Positions 16,409 to 24,550 of a stretch of 64,000 bases of DNA are shown one piece after another (within the stretch, counting starts at the first letter, position 1; each line of letters begins with the position of its first letter). The DNA lies in NCBI RefSeq assembly GCF_031453615.1, contig NZ_JAVIZT010000001.1:434001-498000 (forward strand), given 5' to 3'. Made by a program: the position numbers and the translations under genes. Source of the DNA: Microbacterium sp. SORGH_AS_0428 (lineage in GTDB: Bacteria; Actinomycetota; Actinomycetes; Actinomycetales; Microbacteriaceae). The notes below the pieces were generated by a model. The model was not told the DNA's origin. It did not search any database and saw only the letters and a list, made by a program, of their open reading frames with translations.

Positions 16409-16492
16409 CGCCGCGCGCACGTCGGAGATTCGGCCTTGCGTCGGAGGTTTCCGCCCCAATCCTCCGACATCGGCGCAAATCTCCGACGCTCG
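16409..16492. repeat. nested-palindrome repeat, copy 2 (84 bp)
   Basis: Second copy of the same element. The nine differences from copy 1 all lie outside the four GTCGGAG/CTCCGAC arms, so the possible pairing is kept. It ends 94 bp before the lipoprotein gene. No gene was found between ssuC and that gene. Confidence 0.85.
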
Positions 16493-16574
16493 GGACGCGG
16501 AACGCGCGAGTCCCGGGCGGATGCGGCTGCCCTGCGGCTGTGGATAAGCCCTGCCGAGGGCACCCGCTCGCGGC

Positions 16575-16580
16575 TACCGT
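16575..16580 (+). promoter_or_regulatory. candidate -10 box (TACCGT) for the lipoprotein gene
   Basis: TACCGT ends 6 nt before the ATG at 16587, with no Shine-Dalgarno sequence between. This suggests a leaderless start. Confidence 0.4.
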
Positions 16581-16586
16581 GTCGGC

Positions 16587-17105
16587 ATGTCCCGGCGTCA
16601 CGTCTCGATTACGGCCATGATCGGCCTGTTCGTCACGCTGAGCGTGTCCGGCTGCATGACACCGACGCCCGAGTCGACCCCCACCCCGACGGGCTTCGCT
16701 TCCGAGGCGGAGGCTTTCGCCGCCGCCGAGGCGACCTACCGCGCATACATCGACGCGCTCAACAACGTCGACCTCAGCGACCCCGCGACCTTCGAGCCGT
16801 TCTATGGCCTCACTAGCGGTGATCTCAATGCATCCGATCGAGAGACTTTTTCTGGCTATCACGCCGAAGGATTTAGCAAAACTGGCGAGGTCGAGGTGAC
16901 ACAGGTTGCGGGCGCGGATTGGCTAGAACCGATTGCCACCCTGCAAGTTTGCTACGACGTGTCGAAAGTAGAGATTGTCGACGCAAAGGGGACGTCGCTC
17001 GTCACAGATCGGCGTCCGGACGTCCAGCCCCTCGACGTGATGGTGGACGTTGAGCAGAACAAGGTGACCAAGATTGGCGCCAGCACGGAGCCGCTCGCAT
17101 GTTGA
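16587..17105 (+). CDS. hypothetical lipoprotein
   Basis: Exported protein of 172 residues with a lipobox (LSVSGC) and a Pro/Thr-rich linker (MTPTPESTPTPTG), then a globular domain starting EAEAFAAAEATYRAYIDALN. That opening resembles actinobacterial lipoproteins with an SnoaL/NTF2-like helix, but the match is weak. Two Cys (QVCYD and the terminal PLAC) may pair. The second half is compositionally odd: 16801-16980 counts to about 53% GC with AT-rich codons, while the first half is normal. The gene overlaps the next by 7 nt, indicating translational coupling. Confidence 0.75.
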   Translation: MSRRHVSITAMIGLFVTLSVSGCMTPTPESTPTPTGFASEAEAFAAAEATYRAYIDALNNVDLSDPATFEPFYGLTSGDLNASDRETFSGYHAEGFSKTGEVEVTQVAGADWLEPIATLQVCYDVSKVEIVDAKGTSLVTDRRPDVQPLDVMVDVEQNKVTKIGASTEPLAC

Positions 17106-17878
17106 GGGGTTCGCTTACTGCGTGGTTTATAGCCGCAACCATGCTAGGCGTCGCGCAGTCGTCGGCCTGCGAATCATCAAATGCGCTGATCGACGGCTGC
17201 TGGACCAGCACGGACGGCACGTCCGTCATCGTGGAAGGGACGCAAACGCAGCCGGGAGCCAACGGCGGCGGATCGGAGTGGATCCCGACGAGCGGACCCG
17301 GAAACGGTGGGACGGCGCCTGCGCAACCGAAGACCCCCTTCGGCATGGATCTGCTCTACGAACAGATCCCGCAGGACGAGCCCAGCGAAGACATCCCCGC
17401 TGTCACAGTCGCCGATCTCGCGGCGTTCACTCCGCAGCAGCCGTCCTTCGCCGCCGAGCCCGCGGGGCTCGGCGTGGCGGGGCTGCCCACCAACGTGATC
17501 GCGGGAGCGTCCGAGCACACGGTCGCCGGCACCCTGTTCGGACGCCCGGTCATCGTTCGCTTCAGCCCTGTCGGATTCCGGTTCGACTATGGCGACGGAG
17601 CGACGAGCACCTCCTCGACCGGCGGCGCGTCGTGGGCCGCCCTGGGACAAGCGCAGTTCACGCCGACCGCCACGAGCCATACCTTCACCTCGCCCGGGGA
17701 GTACACCGTCACCGTGAGCGTGGCCTACGCGGCCCTCGTCGACTTCGGCGTCACGACGCGAGCGGTCAATGGCACCGTGGTCGCGGATGCGGCGCCGCAG
17801 ACGTTGCGCGTCCTCGAAGCTCGCACGGCCCTCGTCGACAAGACCTGCGCACAGAACCCGCGCGGCCCCGGCTGCTGA
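17099..17878 (+). CDS. secreted protein with PKD-like domain
   Basis: Exported protein of 259 residues. A signal peptide ([18 protein letters not shown]) is followed by a region with paired Cys ([14 protein letters not shown]), a Gly/Pro-rich linker, and a C-terminal PKD-like beta domain: [14 protein letters not shown], then [18 protein letters not shown] strands (here [15 protein letters not shown]). PKD folds usually mediate surface or polysaccharide contacts. GGAG lies 10 nt before the ATG. The first 150 bases share the lower GC of the preceding gene. The pair looks like a small secreted-protein operon inserted between ssuC and tRNA-Val. Confidence 0.75.
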   Translation: MLRGSLTAWFIAATMLGVAQSSACESSNALIDGCWTSTDGTSVIVEGTQTQPGANGGGSEWIPTSGPGNGGTAPAQPKTPFGMDLLYEQIPQDEPSEDIPAVTVADLAAFTPQQPSFAAEPAGLGVAGLPTNVIAGASEHTVAGTLFGRPVIVRFSPVGFRFDYGDGATSTSSTGGASWAALGQAQFTPTATSHTFTSPGEYTVTVSVAYAALVDFGVTTRAVNGTVVADAAPQTLRVLEARTALVDKTCAQNPRGPGC

Positions 17879-17921
17879 CACGTCGCCTTCGCGACGCGCG
17901 GGGCCCCTCGCTCGGTGGGCC
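17878..17921. repeat. 44-bp direct repeat, copy 1
   Basis: Exact 44-bp copy of 17938-17981, with a 60-bp period. It starts at the last base of the PKD gene's stop codon. It contains the small hairpin CGTCGC-CTTC-GCGACG. Confidence 0.95.
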
Positions 17922-17937
17922 TCCCCCGTGCTACCCC

Positions 17938-17981
17938 ACACGTCGCCTTCGCGACGCGCGGGGCCCCTCGCTCGGTGGGCC
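17938..17981. repeat. 44-bp direct repeat, copy 2, overlapping tRNA-Val 3' end
   Basis: Second exact copy. Its last six bases are the discriminator base and part of the acceptor stem of tRNA-Val. On the minus strand its hairpin (CGTCGC-GAAG-GCGACG) lies just after the tRNA and may help terminate it. Confidence 0.95.
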
Positions 17982-18048
17982 CTGCCGGGATCGAACCGAC
18001 GACATCCACGGTGTAAACGTGGCGCTCTACCAGCTGAGCTAAAGGCCC
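17976..18048 (-). tRNA. tRNA-Val (anticodon UAC)
   Basis: A 73-nt cloverleaf: acceptor GGGCCTT/AGGGCCC, D-arm TAGCTCAGCTGGTAGAGC, anticodon stem CCACG/CGTGG around loop TTTACAC (anticodon TAC, reading GUA), and T-arm GTCGG-TTCGATC-CCGGC. The CCA end is not encoded. A TAGACT hexamer about 9 nt upstream (near 18062) is a likely -10 box. Confidence 0.95.
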
Positions 18049-18218
18049 TTCGGGAACAGTCTAGGCGGCAGCAGCCCCGAGCCCGATCCGCCATGTCACC
18101 CGGGGGCGTCTACACACTCGCTAAGCTGGACGACGGTGCATTTGTCCACTGCCGACAAGGCTCGCACCAACCCGATGGTTCCTTCCGGCAAGACCTGCCG
18201 TGTGATGAAAGGCGTCTC

Positions 18219-20945
18219 GTGACTGTCAACCAACAGGATCCGTACTCGCAGGGCCCCCTCGACAGCGATCCGGAAGAGACCGCGGAATGGCGTGAGTCGC
18301 TGGAGCAGCTCGTCCAGGCCAAGGGCCGCGGGCGCGGTCGCGAGATCATGCTGAGCCTCCTTCAAGACTCGCGTGAACTTCACCTCGGTGTGCCGATGGT
18401 TCCCACCACCGACTACATCAACACGATCGCTCCCGAGAACGAGCCCGACTTCCCCGGCGACGAGGAGATCGAGCGCCGCTACCGCGCGTGGATCCGCTGG
18501 AACGCTGCCATGACCGTGCACCGCGCGCAGCGCCCGGGCATCGGCGTCGGCGGCCACATCTCGACGTACGCCTCCTCGGCAGCGCTCTACGAGGTCGGCT
18601 TCAACCACTTCTTCCGCGGGCTCGACGACCCCCACGGCGGAGACCAGGTCTTCTTCCAGGGCCACGCCTCCCCCGGCATGTACGCGCGCTCGTTCCTCGA
18701 GGGTCGCCTCAGCGAGCAGCAGCTCGACGGCTTCCGCCAGGAGAAGTCGGCAGCTCCCCTCGGGCTCCCCTCGTATCCGCACCCGCGCCTGCTGCCCGAG
18801 TACTGGCAGTTCCCCACCGTCTCGATGGGTCTCGGACCCATCAACGCCATCTACCAGGCGATGACGAACAAGTACCTCACCAACCGCGGCATGAAGGATC
18901 TGTCCGACTCGCACGTCTGGGCGTTCCTCGGCGACGGTGAGATGGATGAGGTCGAGAGCCGCGGTCAGCTCCAGGTCGCCGCGAACGAGGGTCTGGACAA
19001 CCTGACCTTCGTCGTCAACTGCAACCTGCAGCGCCTCGACGGCCCCGTCCGCGGCAACGGCAAGATCATCCAGGAGCTGGAGAGCTTCTTCCGCGGCGCA
19101 GGCTGGAACGTCATCAAGGTCATCTGGGGCCGCGAGTGGGACTCGCTGCTCGCCAACGATGACCAAGGCGCGCTGCTCAACCTCATGAACGTCACCCCCG
19201 ACGGTGACTTCCAGACGTACAAGGCCGAGAACGGCGCGTACATCCGCGAGAACTTCTTCGGCCGCGACGAGCGCGCCGCCGCCCTGGTCAAGGACTACAC
19301 CGACGACCAGATCTGGAACCTCAAGCGCGGCGGCCACGACTACCGCAAGGTCTACGCGGCGTTCAAGGCGGCTGTCGAGCACAAGGGGCAGCCGACCGTC
19401 ATCCTCGCCCACACCATCAAGGGCTACGGCCTGGGTCCGCACTTCGAGGGCCGCAACGCGACCCACCAGATGAAGAAGATGACCCTCGACGACCTGAAGC
19501 ACTTCCGCGACGCGATGCACATTCCGGTCTCGGACGCGCAGCTCGAGGAGAACCCCTACCAGCCTCCGTACTACAACCCCGGAGCGCAGGACGAGACGAT
19601 CCAGTACATGGTGGAGCGTCGCCGCAAGCTCGGCGGATTCCTGCCCGAGCGCCGCACCACGCACGTCGGCCTCGAACTGCCGGACGACAAGGCGTATGCG
19701 CTGCCGAAGAAGGGTTCGGGAACGCAGGAGATCGCGACGACCATGGCGTTCGTCCGGCTTCTGAAGGACCTGCTGCGGGTCAAGGGATTCGGCGAGCGGA
19801 TCGTTCCGATCATCCCGGACGAGGCTCGCACGTTCGGTATGGACGCGTACTTCCCGACCGCGAAGATCTACAACCCGAACGGCCAGAACTACACCTCGGT
19901 CGACCGCGAGCTGCTCCTGGCCTACAAGGAGAGCCCGCAGGGCCAGATCATGCACGTCGGCATCAACGAGGCCGGCGCCATGGCGGCGTTCACCGCGACG
20001 AGCACCGCGTATGCGACGCATGGCCAGCCGCTCATCCCGGTCTACATCTTCTACTCGATGTTCGGCTTCCAGCGCACCGGCGACGCCCAGTGGGCCGTCG
20101 GCGACCAGATGGGTCGCGGCTTCATCATCGGCGCGACCGCCGGGCGCACGACGCTGACAGGTGAAGGACTCCAGCACGCCGACGGTCACTCGCACCTGCT
20201 CGCCTCGACGAACCCGGCAACCGTCTCCTACGACCCGGCCTACGGATACGAGATCGCCCACATCGTGCGCTCGGGCATCGACCGCATGTACGGCGGCAAC
20301 CACCCCGACCCGAACGTCATGTACTACATCACGGTCTACAACGAGCCCATCGTGCAGCCGGCCGAGCCGGAGGGTGTCGACGTCGACGGCATCGTGCGCG
20401 GCATCCACCGCATCTCGGAGGGCTCCGGCGACGGACACCGCGCGCAGATCCTCGCCTCCGGCGTGGGTGTGCCGTGGGCGCTCGAGGCGCAGAAGCTGCT
20501 GAGCGAGGACTGGGGCGTGAGCGCCGACGTCTGGTCGGTGACGTCCTGGTCGGAGCTGCGCAACGACGGCCTCGCCGCCGAGGAGCACAACTTCCTCCAC
20601 CCGGAGGCGGAACCGCGCACCGCGTACCTGACCGAGAAGCTGCGCGACGCGCAGGGTCCGGTGGTGGGTGTGAGCGACTTCATGCACGCCGTGCAGGACC
20701 AGATTCGTCAGTGGGTCCCCGGGCGCTACCTCACCCTGGGCGCCGACGGCTTCGGCTTCTCGGACACCCGCGCGGCCGCACGTCGCTTCTTCAAGATCGA
20801 CGGTCCTTCGATCGTCGTGCGCACCCTGCAGGGCCTGGTGGATGAGGGACGCCTCGACCGCTCCGTCATCGGTCAGGCGATCGAGAAGTACCGTCTGCAC
20901 GACGTGAACGCCGGAACGTCCGGCAACGCCGGCGGCGAGAGCTGA
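18219..20945 (+). CDS. aceE: pyruvate dehydrogenase E1 component, homodimeric
   Basis: Thiamine-diphosphate enzyme that decarboxylates pyruvate and transfers the acetyl group to lipoyl-E2. It is 908 residues, the normal length for actinobacterial AceE. Features include [13 protein letters not shown], the ThDP-binding GDGEMDE...NCN pattern ([30 protein letters not shown]) and the second-domain motif [15 protein letters not shown] take the GTG at 18219, preceded by GAAAGG; it sits in a plausible spacing and matches family N-termini. Acetyl-CoA made here feeds the fatty-acid genes that follow on the same strand. fasR begins 2 nt after its stop. Confidence 0.95.
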   Translation: MTVNQQDPYSQGPLDSDPEETAEWRESLEQLVQAKGRGRGREIMLSLLQDSRELHLGVPMVPTTDYINTIAPENEPDFPGDEEIERRYRAWIRWNAAMTVHRAQRPGIGVGGHISTYASSAALYEVGFNHFFRGLDDPHGGDQVFFQGHASPGMYARSFLEGRLSEQQLDGFRQEKSAAPLGLPSYPHPRLLPEYWQFPTVSMGLGPINAIYQAMTNKYLTNRGMKDLSDSHVWAFLGDGEMDEVESRGQLQVAANEGLDNLTFVVNCNLQRLDGPVRGNGKIIQELESFFRGAGWNVIKVIWGREWDSLLANDDQGALLNLMNVTPDGDFQTYKAENGAYIRENFFGRDERAAALVKDYTDDQIWNLKRGGHDYRKVYAAFKAAVEHKGQPTVILAHTIKGYGLGPHFEGRNATHQMKKMTLDDLKHFRDAMHIPVSDAQLEENPYQPPYYNPGAQDETIQYMVERRRKLGGFLPERRTTHVGLELPDDKAYALPKKGSGTQEIATTMAFVRLLKDLLRVKGFGERIVPIIPDEARTFGMDAYFPTAKIYNPNGQNYTSVDRELLLAYKESPQGQIMHVGINEAGAMAAFTATSTAYATHGQPLIPVYIFYSMFGFQRTGDAQWAVGDQMGRGFIIGATAGRTTLTGEGLQHADGHSHLLASTNPATVSYDPAYGYEIAHIVRSGIDRMYGGNHPDPNVMYYITVYNEPIVQPAEPEGVDVDGIVRGIHRISEGSGDGHRAQILASGVGVPWALEAQKLLSEDWGVSADVWSVTSWSELRNDGLAAEEHNFLHPEAEPRTAYLTEKLRDAQGPVVGVSDFMHAVQDQIRQWVPGRYLTLGADGFGFSDTRAAARRFFKIDGPSIVVRTLQGLVDEGRLDRSVIGQAIEKYRLHDVNAGTSGNAGGES

Positions 20946-20947
20946 GA

Positions 20948-22171
20948 ATGAGCCGATCCCCGGAGTCGTCGTCGGACAAGACGGAGACACTCGCCTGGTT
21001 GCGACGCATCTCCGGGGATCTGGCCACGGTCACTCTCAAGCGCCTCGAGGACACGCTGCCCTGGTACGCGGACATGCCGCCGGCCAGGCGGTCGTCGGTG
21101 GGCCTCGTGGCACAGGCCGGCATCACCTCGTTCATCCAGTGGTACGACGATCCGACGGCGACACCGTGGATCGCGGCGGACATCTTCGCCGCGGCTCCCC
21201 GCGAGCTGCTGCGGTCGGTGAGTCTGCAGCAGACGCTGCAGCTCATCCGCGTCACCGTCGAGGTCACCGAGGAGCGCGTCGCGGGCCGCGGTGAGGACCT
21301 GCGCGAGGCGATCCTGCTCTACTCCCGCGAACTCGCCTTCACGGCCGCCGACGTCTACGCGCGTGCCGCAGAGGCGCGCGGGCTCTGGGACGCACGGCTC
21401 GAGGCTCTCGTGGTCGACTCGATCCTCACGGGCGAAGCCGACGAAGAGCTCCCGAGCCGCATCGCCGCGCTGGGCTGGCACGGGCACGGCGAGGTCTCCG
21501 TCCTCGTCGGTACGACCCCGCCCCAGTTCGACGTCGACCAGCTGCGGCGCATGGCGCGCAAGCTCGGCGTCGACGTCCTGGTGGGCGTGCAGGGATCCCG
21601 TCTCGTGCTCGTGATCGGCCGCACCGACGCCGACCACCGCGCCGGTGGCGACGAGCAGTCCGAGCTCCCCTTCCCCGAGATCGCGCGGCGCCTCGAGCCC
21701 GGCTTCGGCACCGGCCACCTCGTTCTCGGTCCGACGGTTCCCGCCCTCGTCGACGCGGGTCAGAGCGCCCGCGCCGCCCTCGCCGGCTTCGCCGTCGCCC
21801 GCGCCTGGCGCAACGCCCCCCGTCCGGTCGAGGCCGACGACCTGCTGCCCGAGCGCGCGCTCGCGGGCGATCCGCTCGCCAAGCACACGCTCGTCGAGCG
21901 CATCTACCGCCCCCTCAAGGCGCACAGCTCCGACCTCGTCACGACCCTGTGGAGCTACCTCGACAACGGCCGGTCGCTCGAGGCGACCGCACGTGAGCTC
22001 TTCGTTCATCCCAACACCGTCCGGTACCGGCTGAAGCGCGTGTCCGACGTCATCGGCTGGGATGCGACGGGGCCGCGCGAAGCGTTGATCCTCCAGACCG
22101 CCCTCGTACTGGGTGCCATCGGAACGGACAACACGCGCCGCCGCGCGGCCGGGACACGCCGCCCGCGCTGA
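20948..22171 (+). CDS. fasR: PucR-family regulator of fatty acid synthesis (FasR-like)
   Basis: DNA-binding regulator of 407 residues. The C-terminal 60 residues form the PucR-type helix-turn-helix (LWSYLDNGRSLEATARELFVHPNTVRYRLKR). Upstream is a GGDEF-like/CdaR domain, and the N-terminus is conserved in this group (ETLAWLRRISGDLATVTLKRLE). The position directly before fabD-fabH-acpP-fabF matches FasR of Streptomyces and related actinobacteria, an activator of this operon that responds to long-chain acyl-CoA. The name therefore rests on context as well as fold. Confidence 0.85.
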   Translation: MSRSPESSSDKTETLAWLRRISGDLATVTLKRLEDTLPWYADMPPARRSSVGLVAQAGITSFIQWYDDPTATPWIAADIFAAAPRELLRSVSLQQTLQLIRVTVEVTEERVAGRGEDLREAILLYSRELAFTAADVYARAAEARGLWDARLEALVVDSILTGEADEELPSRIAALGWHGHGEVSVLVGTTPPQFDVDQLRRMARKLGVDVLVGVQGSRLVLVIGRTDADHRAGGDEQSELPFPEIARRLEPGFGTGHLVLGPTVPALVDAGQSARAALAGFAVARAWRNAPRPVEADDLLPERALAGDPLAKHTLVERIYRPLKAHSSDLVTTLWSYLDNGRSLEATARELFVHPNTVRYRLKRVSDVIGWDATGPREALILQTALVLGAIGTDNTRRRAAGTRRPR

Positions 22172-22177
22172 TAATTG

Positions 22178-22201
22178 GCGGGTATCTGCAAAGGAACCCG
22201 C
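22178..22201. promoter_or_regulatory. inverted repeat in the fasR-fabD gap
   Basis: GCGGGT and ACCCGC are separated by 12 nt, starting 7 bp after fasR ends. TGTC-GCAT-GACA, a short palindrome, follows at about 22208-22219. Either might be a FasR site, but I know no consensus that I could match. Confidence 0.3.
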
Positions 22202-22256
22202 GTTTCTTGTCGCATGACATCCATACCCCCGTCGGGGAGATTGGCAGGATAGAACG

Positions 22257-23177
22257 GTGATCATCGGTCTTTTCCCCGGGCAGGGCTCCCAGACGCCCGG
22301 GTTCCTCTCCCCGTGGCTGGAGCTGGACGGCGTCGCCGCCCGGCTCGACGAGCTTTCCGAAGCCGCACAGGTCGATCTCGCCGCGGCGGGCACCGAGTGG
22401 GACGCCGACGCGATCCGTAACACGAAAGTGGCGCAGCCGCTCATCGTCGCCGCCAGCCTGATCTCCTGGCACGCACTCGTCGCGCGCGCGGCGGGCCTTC
22501 CCACTGGTGTCGCCGGGCACTCGGTCGGCGAGGTCGCCGCCCTCGCCGCATCCGGTGTGATCGACGACGTCTCCGCTCTGCGCCTGGTCGGGGTGCGCGG
22601 ACGCGCCATGGCCGATGCCGCAGCGCAGGCCGAGACGGGGATGAGCGCCGTCCTCGGCGGAGACGAGGAAGCCGTCCTCGCCCGCCTGGCCGAGCTGGAC
22701 CTCACCCCGGCCAACTACAACGGCGGCGGCCAGATCGTCGCGGCCGGCGCCACCCGCGCGCTCGCCGAGCTCGCCGCAGAAGCCCCCCGGGGCACGCGCG
22801 TCGTTGCGCTGCAGGTCGCGGGCGCGTTCCACACGCGCTACATGCAGCCCGCCGTCGAGGCGCTCGCGGCTGCGGCGGCGGAACTCACCGCATCCGACCC
22901 GACCCTCACCCTCTGGACGAACAAGGACGGCTCCACGGTCACCGACGGCGCGAGAGCGCTGGAGCTGCTGGTAGGCCAGGTCGCGTCCCCGGTGCGCTGG
23001 GACCTCGACATGGCCGCCTTCGCAGAGGCGGGTGTCACCGGCCTCATCGAGTTCGCGCCCGCCGGCACCCTCACCGGTCTCGCCAAGCGCGGACTGCGCG
23101 GCGTACCCGCCGTCGCCGTCAAAACCCCGGACGACCTGGATGCGGCCGTCGCACTGCTCTCGGAGGAGAACGCATGA
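22257..23177 (+). CDS. fabD: malonyl-CoA:ACP malonyltransferase
   Basis: Transfers malonyl from CoA to ACP to supply elongation units. The 306 residues start at GTG with IIGLFPGQGSQ, carry the nucleophile in GHSVGE (Ser89) and the catalytic His in GAFHTRYM (His192), and show the oxyanion-loop pattern expected of FabD. It overlaps fabH by 4 nt (ATGA), so the two are translationally coupled. Confidence 0.96.
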   Translation: MIIGLFPGQGSQTPGFLSPWLELDGVAARLDELSEAAQVDLAAAGTEWDADAIRNTKVAQPLIVAASLISWHALVARAAGLPTGVAGHSVGEVAALAASGVIDDVSALRLVGVRGRAMADAAAQAETGMSAVLGGDEEAVLARLAELDLTPANYNGGGQIVAAGATRALAELAAEAPRGTRVVALQVAGAFHTRYMQPAVEALAAAAAELTASDPTLTLWTNKDGSTVTDGARALELLVGQVASPVRWDLDMAAFAEAGVTGLIEFAPAGTLTGLAKRGLRGVPAVAVKTPDDLDAAVALLSEENA

Positions 23178-24178
23178 CCGCCCCCACCCTGCGCCAGACC
23201 ACGGGTCCGCAGTACACGCGCATCCTCTCCTACGGCGCCGCACGCGGCGAGAACGCCGTTCCCAACGACGACCTCATCGAGCCGATCAACTCGAGCGACG
23301 AGTGGATCCGCCAGCGCACCGGCATCGTCACGCGCGTGCGCGCCAATGCGACCACGAGCGCCACCGACCTCGCAACGACCGCCGCGAAAGAGGCTGTCGA
23401 GCGCTCGGGCGTGGCTCCCGAGCTGATCGACCTCGTCATCGTCGCGACGATCAGCAACGTCCGACAGACGCCCTCGATGTCGGCAGTCGTCGCCGACCGG
23501 ATCGGGGCGAACCCCGCGGCGGCGTACGACTCGAACGCCGCGTGCGCGGGCTTCACCTACGGCGTCGCCCAGGCCGATGCGCTCATCCGCGCGGGTGTCG
23601 CGCACTACGCCGTCGTGATCGGCGCGGAGAAGCTCTCCGACGTCGTCGATCCCACCGACCGGACCATCTCGTTCCTGCTCGGTGACGGCGCCGGCGCGGT
23701 GGTGATCGGGCCGAGCGACACCCCGGCGATCGGACCCACCATCTGGGGATCCGACGGCTCCAAGGCGGATGCGGTGGGCATGGATGCCACGCTCGTCGAG
23801 TTTCGCGACGGCACCTCGCCCTGGCCCACGCTCCGCCAAGAGGGCCCGACCGTGTTCCGGTGGGCCGTGTGGGAGATGGTGAAGGTCGCACGTCAGGCCC
23901 TCGAGGAGGCCGGCGTCGCCGCATCCGATCTCGCCGCGTTCGTGCCCCACCAGGCCAACATGCGCATCATCGACGAGTTCGCCAAGCAGCTGGGGCTGCC
24001 GGACACTGTTCTCATCGGTCGCGACATCGAGACCACGGGCAACACCTCTGCGGCCTCCGTTCCGCTCGCCACCCACCGCCTACTCGAAGAGCACCCCGAA
24101 CTCAGCGGCGGCCTCGCGCTACAGATCGGCTTCGGCGCCGGTCTCGTGTTCGGCGCACAGGTCGTCGTGCTCCCGTGA
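23174..24178 (+). CDS. fabH: 3-oxoacyl-ACP synthase III
   Basis: Starts each fatty acid by condensing a primer acyl-CoA with malonyl-ACP. The full catalytic triad is visible in 334 residues: Cys124 (NAACAGFTYG), His259 (PHQANMRI) and Asn290 (GNTSAAS). Actinobacterial FabH enzymes often accept branched primers, which suits anteiso/iso-rich membranes; primer choice cannot be read here. Confidence 0.96.
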   Translation: MTAPTLRQTTGPQYTRILSYGAARGENAVPNDDLIEPINSSDEWIRQRTGIVTRVRANATTSATDLATTAAKEAVERSGVAPELIDLVIVATISNVRQTPSMSAVVADRIGANPAAAYDSNAACAGFTYGVAQADALIRAGVAHYAVVIGAEKLSDVVDPTDRTISFLLGDGAGAVVIGPSDTPAIGPTIWGSDGSKADAVGMDATLVEFRDGTSPWPTLRQEGPTVFRWAVWEMVKVARQALEEAGVAASDLAAFVPHQANMRIIDEFAKQLGLPDTVLIGRDIETTGNTSAASVPLATHRLLEEHPELSGGLALQIGFGAGLVFGAQVVVLP

Positions 24179-24196
24179 GCCGAGACCCCGCGCCTC

Positions 24197-24202
24197 TAGA
24201 CT
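24197..24202 (+). promoter_or_regulatory. candidate internal -10 box (TAGACT) before acpP
   Basis: TAGACT lies 44 nt upstream of acpP in the 68-nt gap after fabH. An extra promoter here would help make ACP more abundant than the synthases. No good -35 is visible. Confidence 0.35.
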
Positions 24203-24246
24203 GATTCGCGGTCAACGCCCCCAGCCATATCGAACAAGGAGACATC

Positions 24247-24495
24247 ATGGCTTTCACCACTGACGAGGTCCTCGCAGGACTCGCTGAGCTCATCACCGAC
24301 GAGACCGGCATCTCGGCCGACGAGGTCGCGCTCGAGAAGTCCTTCACCGACGACCTCGACATCGACTCGATCTCGATGATGACGATCGTCGTCAACGCCG
24401 AGGAGAAGTTCGGCGTCACCATCCCCGACGACGAGGTCAAGAACCTCAAGACCGTCGGCGACGCCGTCACCTACATCACCTCGAACCAGGCGTGA
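24247..24495 (+). CDS. acpP: acyl carrier protein
   Basis: Acidic four-helix carrier of 82 residues. Ser41, in DLDIDSISMM, is the phosphopantetheine site; DSI replaces the more common DSL. The AAGGAG ribosome binding site before the ATG is the strongest in the cluster, as expected for an abundant protein. A GC-rich hairpin follows its stop. Confidence 0.97.
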   Translation: MAFTTDEVLAGLAELITDETGISADEVALEKSFTDDLDIDSISMMTIVVNAEEKFGVTIPDDEVKNLKTVGDAVTYITSNQA

Positions 24496-24501
24496 CCCCC
24501 T

Positions 24502-24528
24502 GCGGTGGGGGCGCCCAGCCCCCACCGC
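24502..24528 (+). terminator. hairpin between acpP and fabF, possible partial terminator
   Basis: Perfect 10-bp stem (GCGGTGGGGG with CCCCCACCGC) and a 7-nt loop, just after the acpP stop and ahead of fabF. With no U-tract it probably protects or partly terminates the acpP message rather than ending the operon. Confidence 0.5.
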
Positions 24529-24550
24529 CACCCCGACTCGGAGACCGAAC

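Noticed and set aside
16282..16492. CRISPR array
   Set aside because: Only two units, each internally palindromic and separated by one 43-bp spacer; no cas genes.
17878..17981. Transposon ends
   Set aside because: Direct rather than inverted repeats, with only 16 bp between copies and no transposase.
18096..20990. 964-codon open frame on the minus strand opposite aceE
   Set aside because: High-GC shadow frame; the plus strand encodes an intact AceE with conserved motifs, and the antisense translation is low-complexity Val/Arg/Asp.
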